NCBI GenBank assembly: GCA_001898165.1
Contig: MKTD01000035.1
Span: 1-64,000 of the forward strand
Length of the DNA stretch: 64,000 bases
From: Bacteroidia bacterium 43-41
GTDB lineage: Bacteria; Bacteroidota; Bacteroidia; Bacteroidales; Dysgonomonadaceae
Direction: 5' to 3'
A program made the position numbers and the translations under genes. The first letter of the stretch is position 1. The number at the start of each line of letters is the position of its first letter. A model generated the notes under the pieces. It was given only the letters and a program-made list of their open reading frames with translations, searched no databases and was not told the DNA's origin. This document shows positions 42,290 to 51,991 of the stretch, piece after piece.

Positions 42290-43321
42290 ATGGATAGGCG
42301 ACAAATTACCCTGAAAGATATTGCCAAGGAGCTGGATTTATCACCGTCAACAGTATCCCGTGCGCTAAGGGACCATCCTGCCATCAGTAAAGAAACGAAA
42401 ACGCTCGTGCAGGAATATGCGGTGAAGAACAAGTACAAACCCAATACGCTTGCGCTTCAGCTCCGCACGAATCGCAACAATACCATTGGCGTGATTGTTC
42501 CCGAAATTGTGCACTATTTCTTTTCATCGGTACTTGCCGGAATTCAGGAAGAGGCGGAGAAAGAGAATTTTAACCTGATCATCTGCCACTCCAACGAGGA
42601 TTATCATCGTGAAGTAAAGAGCGTGGAAACCCTTTTGGATGCGAGGGTACGGGGGATTCTGGCCTCACAGGCCAAATCGACCGAAGAATTCTCTCACTTC
42701 CAGGACATTATAGACAACGGGACACACTTGGTATTTTTCGATCGTATCTGCACCGGGATCAATACCGATAAGGTGGTGATAGACGACTACGACGGCGCTT
42801 ATAATGCCGTCGATCATTTAATTAAGGGCGGGTGCACAAGAATTGCATTCCTGGGGTCCAATCCGCATTTGCCCATAGCCAACAACAGGAGAATGGGCTA
42901 CGAAGATGCCTTGCGAAAACACAATATTCCCGTTGATAAAACCCTTATGCGGATGTGCGACACCATAGAGCTTGCCCGGCAAATAGTTCCTGTTTTGTTG
43001 GAGGTAGATCCTGTTCCCGACGCTTTCTTTTGTATTAACGACGAAGTAGCGGCTTATTGCCTTCAGATCTGTAAATCGGCAGGATACAAGATTCCGCAGG
43101 ACATCTCGGTCTGCGGATTTACCAATTCATACATCACTGATGTGACCGACCCTACGCTTACCAGCGTGGATCAACATGGCTTTGAGATGGGAAAAGTTGC
43201 TGCGCGCCTGCTTATCAACCGTATAGAAGGTATCGAAAAGAAGACGGGAATCGTGAGCAAGGTCATTAAAACGAAGTTGGTGGTCAGGAATTCAACCCGC
43301 CAACCCCTCAATAGCCAATAG
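42290..43321 (+). CDS. LacI-family transcriptional regulator
   Basis: A 343-residue repressor or activator. The N-terminal helix-turn-helix 'ITLKDIAKELDLSPSTVSRAL' region is followed by the hinge and a periplasmic-binding-protein-like sugar domain ('NTIGVIVPEIVHYFFSSVLAG', 'GYKIPQDISVCGFTN'). ATG 42290 starts immediately before the DNA-binding domain. The downstream symporter and GH13 genes are its likely targets; a perfect 14-bp palindrome overlaps their promoter (43382-43395). The inducer is probably an alpha-glucoside, by context. Confidence 0.92.
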   Translation: MDRRQITLKDIAKELDLSPSTVSRALRDHPAISKETKTLVQEYAVKNKYKPNTLALQLRTNRNNTIGVIVPEIVHYFFSSVLAGIQEEAEKENFNLIICHSNEDYHREVKSVETLLDARVRGILASQAKSTEEFSHFQDIIDNGTHLVFFDRICTGINTDKVVIDDYDGAYNAVDHLIKGGCTRIAFLGSNPHLPIANNRRMGYEDALRKHNIPVDKTLMRMCDTIELARQIVPVLLEVDPVPDAFFCINDEVAAYCLQICKSAGYKIPQDISVCGFTNSYITDVTDPTLTSVDQHGFEMGKVAARLLINRIEGIEKKTGIVSKVIKTKLVVRNSTRQPLNSQ

Positions 43322-43324
43322 CCA

Positions 43325-43348
43325 ATGCATTCGATTGCATCATTTTTT
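43325..43348 (+). terminator. Weak hairpin with T run after the lacI-type gene
   Basis: ATGCA (43325-43329) pairs with TGCAT (43336-43340), followed by CATTTTTT. The stem is short, so this is a weak terminator; it may instead be a second operator because it shares ATGCA/TGCAT with the palindrome at 43382. Confidence 0.35.
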
Positions 43349-43381
43349 CAACTCTTTTACTCCAAATAGAGCATTTTAATG

Positions 43382-43395
43382 TATAATGCATTATA
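43382..43395. promoter_or_regulatory. Perfect 14-bp palindrome, probable operator of the LacI-type regulator
   Basis: TATAATGCATTATA is its own reverse complement. Its last two bases overlap the first two of the -7 box of the symporter gene, a position where a bound repressor would block transcription. Confidence 0.5.
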
Positions 43396-43401
43396 AATTT
43401 G
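43394..43401 (+). promoter_or_regulatory. -7 box (TAAATTTG) of the symporter-amylase operon
   Basis: TAAATTTG fits TAnnTTTG, 32 bases before the ATG at 43434. Confidence 0.5.
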
Positions 43402-43433
43402 CCTCTTACAACACAGAAGAAAAACATCACAAC

Positions 43434-44954
43434 ATGAAGAAAAGACACCTCTCTTTTTGGGAAATATGGAACATGAGTTTCGGATTTCTGGGAATTCAAT
43501 TCGGCTTTGCGCTTCAAAATGCCAATGTCAGCCGTATTTTTGAGACACTGGGCGCACGGGTGGAAGATATTCCTATTCTCTGGATTGCCGCTCCGCTTAC
43601 CGGACTAATCGTTCAGCCCATCATCGGACATCTCAGTGATAAAACCTGGAACCGGTTCGGCCGGCGCAGGCCATATTTCACTACCGGCGCCATTTTTACC
43701 ACGCTGGCATTGTTCATCATGCCCAACTCCCCGGCACTGTGGATTGCTGCCGGAATGTTATGGATTATGGATGCCTCCATCAATATCTCCATGGAACCGT
43801 TCCGTGCTTTTGTAGGCGATAACCTACCAACGGAACAACGCACAATGGGATTCGCCATGCAAAGCTTTTTTATAGGTGTGGGGGCCGTTATTGCTTCGGC
43901 GTTGCCCTACATTTTAACCAATTGGTTCGGTGTTCCCAATACTGCTGCCGAAGGCTTAATACCCCAATCGGTTAAACTCTCGTTCTATATCGGCGGGGTT
44001 GTTTTGCTGGCATCGGTCTTATATACAGTCTTCACATCAAAAGAGTATTCTCCCGAAGAATTGGCTGCGTTTGAGCAGGAAAAGGAGAAAATATCCGGAC
44101 TTAAACCCGAAGTAAAACCGCCGGTTTCCTCTGATCAGTTTCTTAAAAATGGTTCTGTCTGGACAACTGCCGGAATTATTGCAACAGCGATAATCGCTTT
44201 ATCGAAGCTTGATGTCCAACTCTATATTGTTTCGGGTTTGTTATTGGTTTTTGGGATCATCTTATTGATATCCGGAGCATTGACTAAAAAAGACAACTCC
44301 CGGAACGGCATGGTAGGCATAATGAACGATCTGCTTCATATGCCGAAGACCATGAGGCAACTGGCTGTTGTCCAGTTTTTTTCGTGGCTGTCGTTTTACG
44401 CCATGTGGATTTACACCACGCCTGCCGTAACACAGCATGTCTTTGGAACGAGCGACACAGCTTCCGAGCTCTATAATCAGGGTGCCGACTGGGTAGGGGT
44501 CCTTTTTGCCGTTTACAATGCCGTATCGGCCATGTCGGCATTTTTGCTTCCGGTCCTTGCCAAACAAATTGGGCGTAGAGCTACCCACTCCATCGCACTG
44601 GCAGTGGGCGGAATTTCATTTATATCGTTCTTTTTCATCAAAGACCCCCAAATCCTTATTCTGCCGATGATTGGAATCGGATTCACGTGGGGAAGTATCC
44701 TCTCTATGCCGTATGCCATTCTCACGGGCGCGCTTCCGGCAGATAAGATGGGAACATATATGGGGATTTTTAATTTCTTCATCGTAATTCCGCAAATTTT
44801 AGCCGCCAGCATCCTGGGATTTGTCACGAAAGATATTTTTGGGGGACAAGTTATTTTCACAATGGTACTTGCCGGATGTTCGCTTATTATCGGAGCTTTA
44901 TCCGTCTTCTTCGTACAAGACAGGGACGATGTGTATAAACTAAAAAAATCATAA
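43434..44954 (+). CDS. GPH/SLC45-type sugar:cation symporter
   Basis: A 506-residue membrane protein with about twelve transmembrane segments. '[31 protein letters not shown]' region and '[22 protein letters not shown]' are typical of the maltose/sucrose-type SLC45 relatives found with alpha-glucan utilisation genes in Bacteroidetes. It would import maltose or a related disaccharide or oligosaccharide with H+ or Na+. A soluble stretch of about 40 charged residues near 220-260 separates the halves. ATG 43434 follows the promoter at 43394. The GH13 gene begins eight bases later. Confidence 0.88.
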   Translation: MKKRHLSFWEIWNMSFGFLGIQFGFALQNANVSRIFETLGARVEDIPILWIAAPLTGLIVQPIIGHLSDKTWNRFGRRRPYFTTGAIFTTLALFIMPNSPALWIAAGMLWIMDASINISMEPFRAFVGDNLPTEQRTMGFAMQSFFIGVGAVIASALPYILTNWFGVPNTAAEGLIPQSVKLSFYIGGVVLLASVLYTVFTSKEYSPEELAAFEQEKEKISGLKPEVKPPVSSDQFLKNGSVWTTAGIIATAIIALSKLDVQLYIVSGLLLVFGIILLISGALTKKDNSRNGMVGIMNDLLHMPKTMRQLAVVQFFSWLSFYAMWIYTTPAVTQHVFGTSDTASELYNQGADWVGVLFAVYNAVSAMSAFLLPVLAKQIGRRATHSIALAVGGISFISFFFIKDPQILILPMIGIGFTWGSILSMPYAILTGALPADKMGTYMGIFNFFIVIPQILAASILGFVTKDIFGGQVIFTMVLAGCSLIIGALSVFFVQDRDDVYKLKKS

Positions 44955-44961
44955 CCGGATA

Positions 44962-46296
44962 ATGAAAAAATTATTTTTATTGCTTGCTGCTTCCACAATC
45001 TTATTTGCGTGCGGAAAGCCCACACTTACCGTTCATCCGGAATGGGTGTACAATGCGACTATTTATGAAGTAAATACCCGGCAGTTCACACCGGAAGGGA
45101 CATTCAATGCTTTTGCCGCCCATTTGCCGCGGCTAAAAGAACTGGGCGTGGACATATTGTGGCTCATGCCTGTTCAACCCATCGGCGAAAAAGATAGAAA
45201 GGGAACATTGGGGAGCTATTATTCCATAAAGGACTACACAGAAGTGAACAGTGAATTCGGTTCTATGGACGACTTAAAAAGTGTGGTGAAACAAGCACAC
45301 GATCTGGGCTTGAAGGTGATTCTGGACTGGGTGCCCAACCATACCTCACGCGACCACACGTGGGTAACGGAACACCCCGACTGGTACAAGAGGGACAGCT
45401 TGGGAAACCCGATAATTATGTACGACTGGACGGACATCGCTCCGCTGGATTACGACAAAACCGAAATGCGTACGGCTATGATTGAAGCCATGATGTTTTG
45501 GGTGCGTGAGGCCGATATCGACGGTTTCCGCTGCGATGTGGCTTATGAGGTGCCGACTGATTTTTGGGAAACAGCAAAGGACTCGCTCAAGAGGCTGAAA
45601 TCGGATATTTTCATGCTTGCCGAGGCCGAAAAACCGGAACTCAACGAGTCGGTTTTCGATGCCTATTATGCGTGGGATTTCCACCACAAAATGAATCTGG
45701 TGGCACAGGGAAAAGAGAACGTGGATTCTCTCCGGTCATCGCTAAAGCGGATGAACGACAGATTTTCGCCCAATGCCATTCCGATGTATTTCACTTCCAA
45801 TCACGATGAAAACTCATGGAACGGAACGGAGTTCGAACGAATGGGCGAAGCTGCCAAAACATTTGCCGTACTCACTTACATGCTTCCCGGCATACCGTTG
45901 ATCTACAGTGGACAGGAGGTTGGATTGAACCGCAGGTTGCAATTCTTTGAAAAAGACAGCATCAGCTGGATGGACAACGGCGGTTTTACCGATTTATATA
46001 CGTCGCTCAACGCCTTCAAAAAAGCGAATAAAGCGTTGCTGTCACAGGAACAGGACGGAAAGATGACCGAAATTGTGAACGATAACCCTGCAAGTGTCTT
46101 CTCTTTTAAACGTGTGAATGAAGGGAATGAAATTGTTTGCGTTTTCAATCTCAGCAAGGAGAGCGTAAAAGTTGCTTTCAACGATGAAGTTCCGGGTGCA
46201 GGCTTTACAGCTTTCCCTCATGCCGGAACAGCGACCTCCGTTAAAGAAATGGAATTGGCCCCCTGGGAATACCGGATATTTGCTAAAACTTCATAG
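44962..46296 (+). CDS. GH13 alpha-amylase-family lipoprotein
   Basis: A 444-residue glycoside hydrolase. The N-terminus is a lipoprotein signal (hydrophobic residues 4-15, 'LFACG', lipid on Cys17). GH13 residues are visible: 'DWVPNHTSRDH' (region I), nucleophile Asp192 in 'DGFRCDVAY', acid/base Glu221 in 'MLAEAEKPE', and Asp282 in 'SNHDENSW'. It probably trims alpha-1,4-glucans at the outer membrane or in the periplasm, feeding the adjacent symporter. Small size means no extra carbohydrate-binding module. The last six bases overlap the end of corA on the other strand. Confidence 0.92.
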   Translation: MKKLFLLLAASTILFACGKPTLTVHPEWVYNATIYEVNTRQFTPEGTFNAFAAHLPRLKELGVDILWLMPVQPIGEKDRKGTLGSYYSIKDYTEVNSEFGSMDDLKSVVKQAHDLGLKVILDWVPNHTSRDHTWVTEHPDWYKRDSLGNPIIMYDWTDIAPLDYDKTEMRTAMIEAMMFWVREADIDGFRCDVAYEVPTDFWETAKDSLKRLKSDIFMLAEAEKPELNESVFDAYYAWDFHHKMNLVAQGKENVDSLRSSLKRMNDRFSPNAIPMYFTSNHDENSWNGTEFERMGEAAKTFAVLTYMLPGIPLIYSGQEVGLNRRLQFFEKDSISWMDNGGFTDLYTSLNAFKKANKALLSQEQDGKMTEIVNDNPASVFSFKRVNEGNEIVCVFNLSKESVKVAFNDEVPGAGFTAFPHAGTATSVKEMELAPWEYRIFAKTS

Positions 46297-47235
46297 CCAT
46301 TTCTTCTTCTTGAAATACAACAAGATGGCCAGCGACGAAAGCACCATCATCCCAATAGATACGGGATACCCCCATTCCGCTTTCAGTTCCGGCATGGCCG
46401 TAAAATTCATCCCGTAAATACTGGCGATAAGCGTGGGCGGCATAAAAATCACCGACACAATGGTAAAGATCTTGATGATCTTGTTCTGTTCGATATTAAC
46501 ATAACCCAAAAACGTGTCCTGCAGGTAATCCAACCGGTCGAAGCTGAACTTGATGTGCTCCACCAGCGAGTTAATGTCCCGGATCATCATCGATAGTTTC
46601 GGCTGCAACTCCTTCGAAATAAAATCGCTGCGCAACATACTCGAAACAGTACGTTGCTTATCGATAATGTTCTCGCGAAGCATCATGGTCTTTTCCTGTA
46701 AGTTCTTGATCTCACCCAGCAATTCCTTATCGGCTTCCTGCAGGCTCAGGCTGTTACTGAGTTGAGTGATTTTGTGCGTCATGTTCTCAATCATATCGGC
46801 ATCGAACTCTACCCGGGTTTCAAGTAAAGCCACCAAAACATCAGCGCCGGTATTGTACCCTTTAGGGTTTGCCGATATCTTTTTTACGGTCTCGTGAAAC
46901 GAAATAAGTTCTTCGCTGTGGACCGTAACCAATATATTGTTTTTGAGGATAAACGAAACAGGATCGCTTTCGAAATTCGACAAAAGGAAGTTCGAGTTAA
47001 CCACCAACGTATCCTGTGTTTCAATGTATCGCGACGACATCTCGATCTCGATCATCTCTTCCTCTTCCTGAATGTAAATCTTCAAAAAATCTTCGAGTTC
47101 GTTTTCTACTTCCTCGTCAACGTCGTTGAGGTCTATCCAAAGAAAACTCTGGATAGGGTTTGACTTGAGAAAATCAAGGCTGCGGCTAAGTCTGATCACG
47201 CCGTCTTTGTGGTAAAAGAGTTTGATTTCCGCCAT
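46291..47235 (-). CDS. corA: CorA-type magnesium/cobalt transporter
   Basis: A 314-residue channel protein. The N-terminal 240 residues form the cytoplasmic funnel rich in acidic and helical sequence ('DLNDVDEEVENELEDF'), followed by two transmembrane helices joined by the selectivity motif 'YGMNF' near residue 275. The C-terminus is basic ('YFKKKKW'). It converges with the amylase gene (overlap of six bases) and lies 28 bases downstream of rsmA on the same strand. Confidence 0.93.
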   Translation of the reverse strand: MAEIKLFYHKDGVIRLSRSLDFLKSNPIQSFLWIDLNDVDEEVENELEDFLKIYIQEEEEMIEIEMSSRYIETQDTLVVNSNFLLSNFESDPVSFILKNNILVTVHSEELISFHETVKKISANPKGYNTGADVLVALLETRVEFDADMIENMTHKITQLSNSLSLQEADKELLGEIKNLQEKTMMLRENIIDKQRTVSSMLRSDFISKELQPKLSMMIRDINSLVEHIKFSFDRLDYLQDTFLGYVNIEQNKIIKIFTIVSVIFMPPTLIASIYGMNFTAMPELKAEWGYPVSIGMMVLSSLAILLYFKKKKWL

Positions 47236-47263
47236 GATGTTTCGGTTTTTAATCGATGAATAA

Positions 47264-48070
47264 TCAGTTCTTGTTTTCTTCCGAGAAATTTTTGCCGGTT
47301 AAGGGTTCGAGCAGGTTGGTAAGCTGTTCGAATTGTTCGATCGACAGCTGCTCGGGTCGTTTCGCGAGCATCGGGTCGTCGGGCAAAGGGGTTTCTTCGG
47401 GCAGCAGCGACTTGATGGAGTTTCTCAGCATTTTCCTTCGCTGGTTGAAACTTGTTTTCACTACCGACTTGAACAGTTTTTCATTGCAGTTGAGCCGCTT
47501 TCGTTTGTTTCGTGTAAGCCGCACAACTGCCGATTTGACCTTGGGCGGAGGAATAAACGCCTGTTCGCTTACCGTGAAAAGGTACTCTATATCGTACCAG
47601 GCTTGCAGTAAAACGCTAAGTATGCCATAAGCTTTGCTGCCGGGCGAAGCGATTATGCGTTCAGCCACCTCCTTTTGTATCATACCCGAGCAGCAAGGAA
47701 TCCGGTCTTTGTTGTCGAGCACTTTAAAGAAAATTTGCGATGATATATTGTAAGGATAATTGCCAATAACACAAAACGGCCCGTCGTAATACTCCGCAAA
47801 GTTCATGGTCAGAAAATTTTGCTGCAAAATACTTCCGTTTAACGAAGGGAAATGCTTCTTGAGGTAAGCGATTGATTCCCTGTCGATTTCCACAACCGTA
47901 AGGATTCTGCCTTTCGACAACAAAAATTGCGTAAGCATACCGGTGCCCGGCCCCACTTCGAGAATGGGGAGCGGCGCAAAAGCATCGAGCGTGTCGGCAA
48001 TACGACTGGCAATTGCCGGGTCTTTCAGAAAGTGCTGCCCGAGATTTTTTTTGGGTTTTACCGATATCAT
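47264..48070 (-). CDS. rsmA: 16S rRNA dimethyladenosine transferase
   Basis: A 268-residue methyltransferase (KsgA) that dimethylates two adjacent adenines near the 3' end of 16S rRNA. 'KPKKNLGQHFLKD' at the N-terminus, SAM motif 'EVGPGTGMLTQFLL', and catalytic 'IGNYPYNISSQIFF' (N-x-P-Y). ATG 48070 is preferred over TTG 48076 because ATG is usual and fits the family start. A promoter lies at 48106. corA follows 28 bases downstream and may be cotranscribed. Confidence 0.95.
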   Translation of the reverse strand: MISVKPKKNLGQHFLKDPAIASRIADTLDAFAPLPILEVGPGTGMLTQFLLSKGRILTVVEIDRESIAYLKKHFPSLNGSILQQNFLTMNFAEYYDGPFCVIGNYPYNISSQIFFKVLDNKDRIPCCSGMIQKEVAERIIASPGSKAYGILSVLLQAWYDIEYLFTVSEQAFIPPPKVKSAVVRLTRNKRKRLNCNEKLFKSVVKTSFNQRRKMLRNSIKSLLPEETPLPDDPMLAKRPEQLSIEQFEQLTNLLEPLTGKNFSEENKN

Positions 48071-48105
48071 TGTCAATTAGCGATTATTAGCTATCTTTAC
48101 GGTCG

Positions 48106-48113
48106 CAAAGGTA
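48106..48113 (-). promoter_or_regulatory. -7 box (TACCTTTG) of rsmA
   Basis: On the minus strand TACCTTTG fits TAnnTTTG, about 35 bases before the start codon. Confidence 0.5.
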
Positions 48114-48200
48114 ACTAATTATTTAAAAATTTTAGCAACCAACAGCTAAAAAAGGATAGAACAATAAGTTAAATTCGAAGAAGCTCCCTATTCAAATAAG

Positions 48201-49223
48201 ATGAACTCAAAGCGCATAAAGGATATTCTAAAGACAGTATTATCTCTTGCACTTGGCGTGGCTATAGTTTGGCTGCTCTATCGCAAAACCAATTTAAAAG
48301 AAGTATGGGAAATTGCAAAATCCGCGCATTTTGGGATTATTGCGTCATCGCTCGTATTCGGGCTTTTAGGTAACTATTTCCGCGCATTACGTTGGGAGCT
48401 TCTCATTAATTCTCTGGGGTACAATCCAAAGAGAGAGAGCATCGTGTTTGCCACTTTTGGAAATTACGCTGTGAATTTTCTCTTGCCCCGTGCCGGAGAC
48501 CTCTGGCGATGCGGGATAGTAACCAAGTACGATCAGATCCCTTTCTCCAAAACTTTCGAAACTTTTGTTGTAGATAAAATCCTCGATATTCTGGCGGGCG
48601 TTGTTCTTGTCATCATCAGCCTGGCACTTTATGTGGACTTCTTTGTATCTTATTTCAACCAAAACCCCGGTTTTGCTGAAAACTTTACAAAAATATTCAC
48701 TTCCGTTTGGTTATACCTGCTTCTGGCACTAATTATCGGCGGGGTGTTTGTGATGTTTTTCTATTTTAAGGAGAGCCCCATAGTAAAGAAAGTCAACAAA
48801 CTTATCCAGGTTGTCAGGTACGATATGGTGTTGATTACTCAGATGAAGTCGAAAGGAAGAATAATTATTTACACTATTCTCGCCTGGTTGAGTTTTTATG
48901 TGTATTTTTACATTTGCTTTTACGCTTTCGATTTTACAAAAGATCTGGGCCCTGTAATCGGATGGATTGTGTACGCCATGAGTAACGTCGGTGTTGCAGT
49001 GCCCGTTCAGGGAGGTGTTGGGACGTGGCACTTCATGGTGATCTCTTCCCTGGTCATTTTCGGTGTAGGTTACGAAGAAGCCAGTGCATTTGCAGGAGCA
49101 ATCTTCACCGTTCAATCGATCTGGATCATCCTTTTAGGTGTGATGGGGATTTTGGCCCTTCCTTATGTAAAAAGGGAGAAAGAAAATTTAGGATTACAGG
49201 TAATTGAAAATCAGAAACAATAA
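48201..49223 (+). CDS. Lysylphosphatidylglycerol synthase TM-region (UPF0104) family protein
   Basis: A 340-residue protein with about eight hydrophobic segments. 'SALVFGLLGNYFRALRWELL'-like, 'GNYAVNFLLPRAGDLWRCGI' and 'AVPVQGGVGTWHFM' regions are the conserved parts of the UPF0104/AglD-like membrane domain related to MprF flippases. There is no synthase domain, so lipid flipping or binding is the most that can be said. It precedes pepD by nine bases. Confidence 0.85.
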   Translation: MNSKRIKDILKTVLSLALGVAIVWLLYRKTNLKEVWEIAKSAHFGIIASSLVFGLLGNYFRALRWELLINSLGYNPKRESIVFATFGNYAVNFLLPRAGDLWRCGIVTKYDQIPFSKTFETFVVDKILDILAGVVLVIISLALYVDFFVSYFNQNPGFAENFTKIFTSVWLYLLLALIIGGVFVMFFYFKESPIVKKVNKLIQVVRYDMVLITQMKSKGRIIIYTILAWLSFYVYFYICFYAFDFTKDLGPVIGWIVYAMSNVGVAVPVQGGVGTWHFMVISSLVIFGVGYEEASAFAGAIFTVQSIWIILLGVMGILALPYVKREKENLGLQVIENQKQ

Positions 49224-49232
49224 ATATAAATT

Positions 49233-50699
49233 ATGGCAACATCAGAAATTTTAAACTTAAGTCCCCAAGGGGTTTGGAAACACTTTCACGAGCTAAATCA
49301 AATTCCGCGTCCAACCGGACAAATGGAGAAAGTTACGAAATTTATAATGGATTTCGGCCAATCGCTCAACTTGGAAACCAGACAGGATAAAGCAGGAAAT
49401 GTGCTCATCAAAAAGCCGGCATCGAAAGGATACGAAAGCGGGGAAACCATCATTCTACAATCGCATCTGGATATGGTTCCGCAAAAAAATTCCGATGTTA
49501 CGCACGATTTCTCCAAAGATCCCATTCAAACATATATCGACGGAGAATGGGTGAAAGCCCGGTCCACAACGCTGGGAGCCGACAACGGCATTGGTTGCGC
49601 CATGATGATGGCGGTGCTGGAAGACAATACACTGAATCACCCGCCCATTGAAGCGCTTTTTACCGTAGATGAAGAAGTGGGGATGGACGGCGCCTTTGGC
49701 TTGCAGAAAGGTTTTCTGAGCGGCACAACAATGTTGAATTTAGATACCGAAGAAGAGGGCGATCTCTGCGTCGGTTGCGCAGGCGGCACAGACGTAAACG
49801 TATCGTTCCGGTTTAAGCCCGATGAAGAAATTGAGAAAGGCGACGCGGCCTTTAAAATAAACCTTACCGGTCTGAAAGGCGGGCACTCGGGAACACAGAT
49901 CCACCTGGGGCACGCAAATGCCAACAAACTGATGAACCGGTTTCTGAAAGACGTTGTCAGGAACTACGAAGCGCGTCTTGCAAGTATCCACGGAGGCTCA
50001 CTGCGAAACGCCATCCCGCGCGAATCGTTTGCAGTTATTACTATCCCCGAACAACTTTCGGACGACCTTGTCGATTTAGTGAACGAATATGAATCTCTTT
50101 TCAGGGAAGAATTTTCGGGAATCGAAAACTCAATCTCTTTTAAAGCTGAAAAAACAGATCTGCCGAAATCGTTGATCCCCATCGAAGTTCAGGACGACCT
50201 GATCAACGCCGTGGAGGGCTGTCCGAACGGAGTAATCAGTATGCTTGCCGAATTTCCGGGTGTGGTGGAGAGCTCGCTCAACCTGGCGCTTGTTCAGTCC
50301 ACTGAAGGAGAGATTGATGTGAAACTGCTGGTTCGCAGCTCATCGGAAAGCCGAAAAGAATGGGTTTGCTCATCGGTTGAAAGCGTGTTTATGCTTGCCG
50401 GGGCAAAAGTGGAGTTCGATGGCGCCTACCCCGGCTGGCAACCCGATGCAAACTCTCAACTGCTTACCACGATGACGAAAATATACATGGAAAAATATGG
50501 TCAGCGTCCCAATGTGAACGTTATTCATGCCGGCCTGGAATGCGGAATCATCCAATCGAATGCCGGACATAAACTCGATATTGTTTCGTTCGGACCCACC
50601 ATCACCGGTGCACATTCGCCCGACGAAGCCGTCCATATCAAGGCCGTTGGGAAATCGTACGATTACCTGATAACTATTCTGGAACAAATAAATAATTGA
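49233..50699 (+). CDS. pepD: Aminoacyl-histidine dipeptidase (M20C peptidase)
   Basis: A 488-residue di-zinc peptidase. 'ILQSHLDMVPQ' and 'LGADNGIG' give metal ligands His and Asp, and 'FTVDEEVGMDGA' gives the catalytic and ligand glutamates; the internal lid domain follows ('LTGLKGGHSGTQIHLGHANA'). It hydrolyses Xaa-His and other dipeptides in the cytoplasm, consistent with growth on peptides and with the lysine fermentation operon, though not linked to it in position. Confidence 0.94.
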   Translation: MATSEILNLSPQGVWKHFHELNQIPRPTGQMEKVTKFIMDFGQSLNLETRQDKAGNVLIKKPASKGYESGETIILQSHLDMVPQKNSDVTHDFSKDPIQTYIDGEWVKARSTTLGADNGIGCAMMMAVLEDNTLNHPPIEALFTVDEEVGMDGAFGLQKGFLSGTTMLNLDTEEEGDLCVGCAGGTDVNVSFRFKPDEEIEKGDAAFKINLTGLKGGHSGTQIHLGHANANKLMNRFLKDVVRNYEARLASIHGGSLRNAIPRESFAVITIPEQLSDDLVDLVNEYESLFREEFSGIENSISFKAEKTDLPKSLIPIEVQDDLINAVEGCPNGVISMLAEFPGVVESSLNLALVQSTEGEIDVKLLVRSSSESRKEWVCSSVESVFMLAGAKVEFDGAYPGWQPDANSQLLTTMTKIYMEKYGQRPNVNVIHAGLECGIIQSNAGHKLDIVSFGPTITGAHSPDEAVHIKAVGKSYDYLITILEQINN

Positions 50700-50724
50700 T
50701 GGATCCCGAAAAGGAATGCGTCTC

Positions 50725-50934
50725 ATGGTTCTAAAGAATAAAAGATACATTTTTCTGCCATTGGCATTAGCTGTTTACGCTATTGCCATGGCGGTTATCG
50801 GGTATCCCAATTATAAACAGTCGGGTAACCTTAAAGAGTTTTGGATAATTGTCGGCGTATGTCTCGCCATGGCGGTCTTGCTCCACTTCGTACTGAAACG
50901 AAGAGAGAAAAACCGGGAAAAATTCAAAAAATAA
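50725..50934 (+). CDS. Small membrane protein of unknown function
   Basis: A 69-residue protein counted from ATG 50725; a start three codons earlier (50716) is also open. Two hydrophobic helices (residues about 7-24 and 35-55) join through a short loop, and the C-terminus is strongly basic ('KRREKNREKFKK'), so both ends are probably cytoplasmic. It follows pepD by about 25 bases. No family is recognised. Confidence 0.6.
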   Translation: MVLKNKRYIFLPLALAVYAIAMAVIGYPNYKQSGNLKEFWIIVGVCLAMAVLLHFVLKRREKNREKFKK

Positions 50935-51021
50935 TCCTTTGTTGTCACAAATCTAATCGATCTTCGTCTTCTTTTTAAAGGGAGGATAAGTCTCCTTTTG
51001 CCATCATCTAAATTCAATTTT

Positions 51022-51495
51022 ATGAAGAGAGGTCTATCACTCATTTTGTTGTGCGGATTATTGTCACTAACCGTTTATTGTCAGGCGCAAGTCTCATTGG
51101 AGCACCTGTATAATCGGTTTGCGCAAGAAAAGAACGTAGAAAAAGTTAAGGTTGGCGGATTGCTGATGTTTTTAACCAAACCCCTTGTGGCAAGATATAC
51201 CGACGGTTTAAACATTTCGAGCGTGCATGTTCTTGCGTTGGACGAATGTTCGCACGATGTAAAACTCCGGTTTAATGCGTTGGCGGAAAAACTGAATGAC
51301 GAAAAGTATGAAGTCCTGCTGAAAGCGAACGAAAAGGATGAAAAAACAAGAATTCTCGCACGATTTCGTAACGACGTAATCTGTGAGCTGGTAATTGTTT
51401 CAATGGGCGAGGATCCGGCCCTCGTACACATCAAAGGAAAAATAAAACCCGAAGCTGTACAAAAATTAGTGAACTCGAACAGCAATGAGCAATGA
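51022..51495 (+). CDS. DUF4252 protein, upstream copy in the ECF sigma operon
   Basis: A 157-residue secreted protein with an N-terminal signal peptide (hydrophobic 6-20, cleavage near 'YCQAQ'). It resembles the second DUF4252 protein at 52481 in layout: a lead 'LYNRFAQEKNVEKVKVGGLLMFL' region, a middle with 'DLNIS..ALD', and a C-terminus 'IKGKIKPEAVQKLV'. Such proteins occur in Bacteroidetes beside ECF sigma genes. The function is not known. ATG 51022 is chosen over TTG 50998 because it starts the signal peptide. Its end overlaps the sigma gene by 11 bases. Confidence 0.75.
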   Translation: MKRGLSLILLCGLLSLTVYCQAQVSLEHLYNRFAQEKNVEKVKVGGLLMFLTKPLVARYTDGLNISSVHVLALDECSHDVKLRFNALAEKLNDEKYEVLLKANEKDEKTRILARFRNDVICELVIVSMGEDPALVHIKGKIKPEAVQKLVNSNSNEQ

Positions 51496-51991
51496 CGAAT
51501 TTAAAAAGCGTTTTTTATCCTTTCATCCATTGATTTATCGAATTTCGTACAGTATTCTCGAAAACCGGGATGACGCGGATGACGTTGCTCAGGAAGTCTA
51601 TATAAAGCTCTGGGAACAGAGGAGCAATCTCGAAAATATCCGTAACGATGAAGCCTTTGTGGTAACAATGACCAAGAACTTATCAATCGATCTGCTCAGG
51701 AACAATCACCGCAAAACCACATCAATCATTGAAAACAAAGAGATGGTTTGCGAAAATCGGGAAGAAGAGAGAATGGATGCCCGCAACGAATTATCTCATT
51801 TGATGAAATGTATGAGCGATTTGCCGCAAGCGCAACAGGAAGTGATCAGGCTCAGGCACTTCGCCGATCTGTCGATCAGGGAGATTGCCGAAACAACCAG
51901 GCAGACTGAAACCAATATCCGGCAATTGTTATCGCGGGCAAGACGTGCAATGAAAGAAAAATTAAACAGAAACGGAAATGAATACAAATGA
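51485..51991 (+). CDS. ECF-type RNA polymerase sigma factor
   Basis: A 168-residue sigma-70 family protein. Region 2 contains 'DADDVAQEVYIKLWEQ' for core binding and -10 recognition, and region 4 contains 'LSIREIAETTRQTETNIRQLLSRARRAM', the -35 helix-turn-helix. It overlaps the genes on both sides (11 and 14 bases), so the operon is translationally coupled. It probably directs transcription of its own operon; I could not pick out a matching promoter by eye. Confidence 0.92.
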   Translation: MSNDEFKKRFLSFHPLIYRISYSILENRDDADDVAQEVYIKLWEQRSNLENIRNDEAFVVTMTKNLSIDLLRNNHRKTTSIIENKEMVCENREEERMDARNELSHLMKCMSDLPQAQQEVIRLRHFADLSIREIAETTRQTETNIRQLLSRARRAMKEKLNRNGNEYK

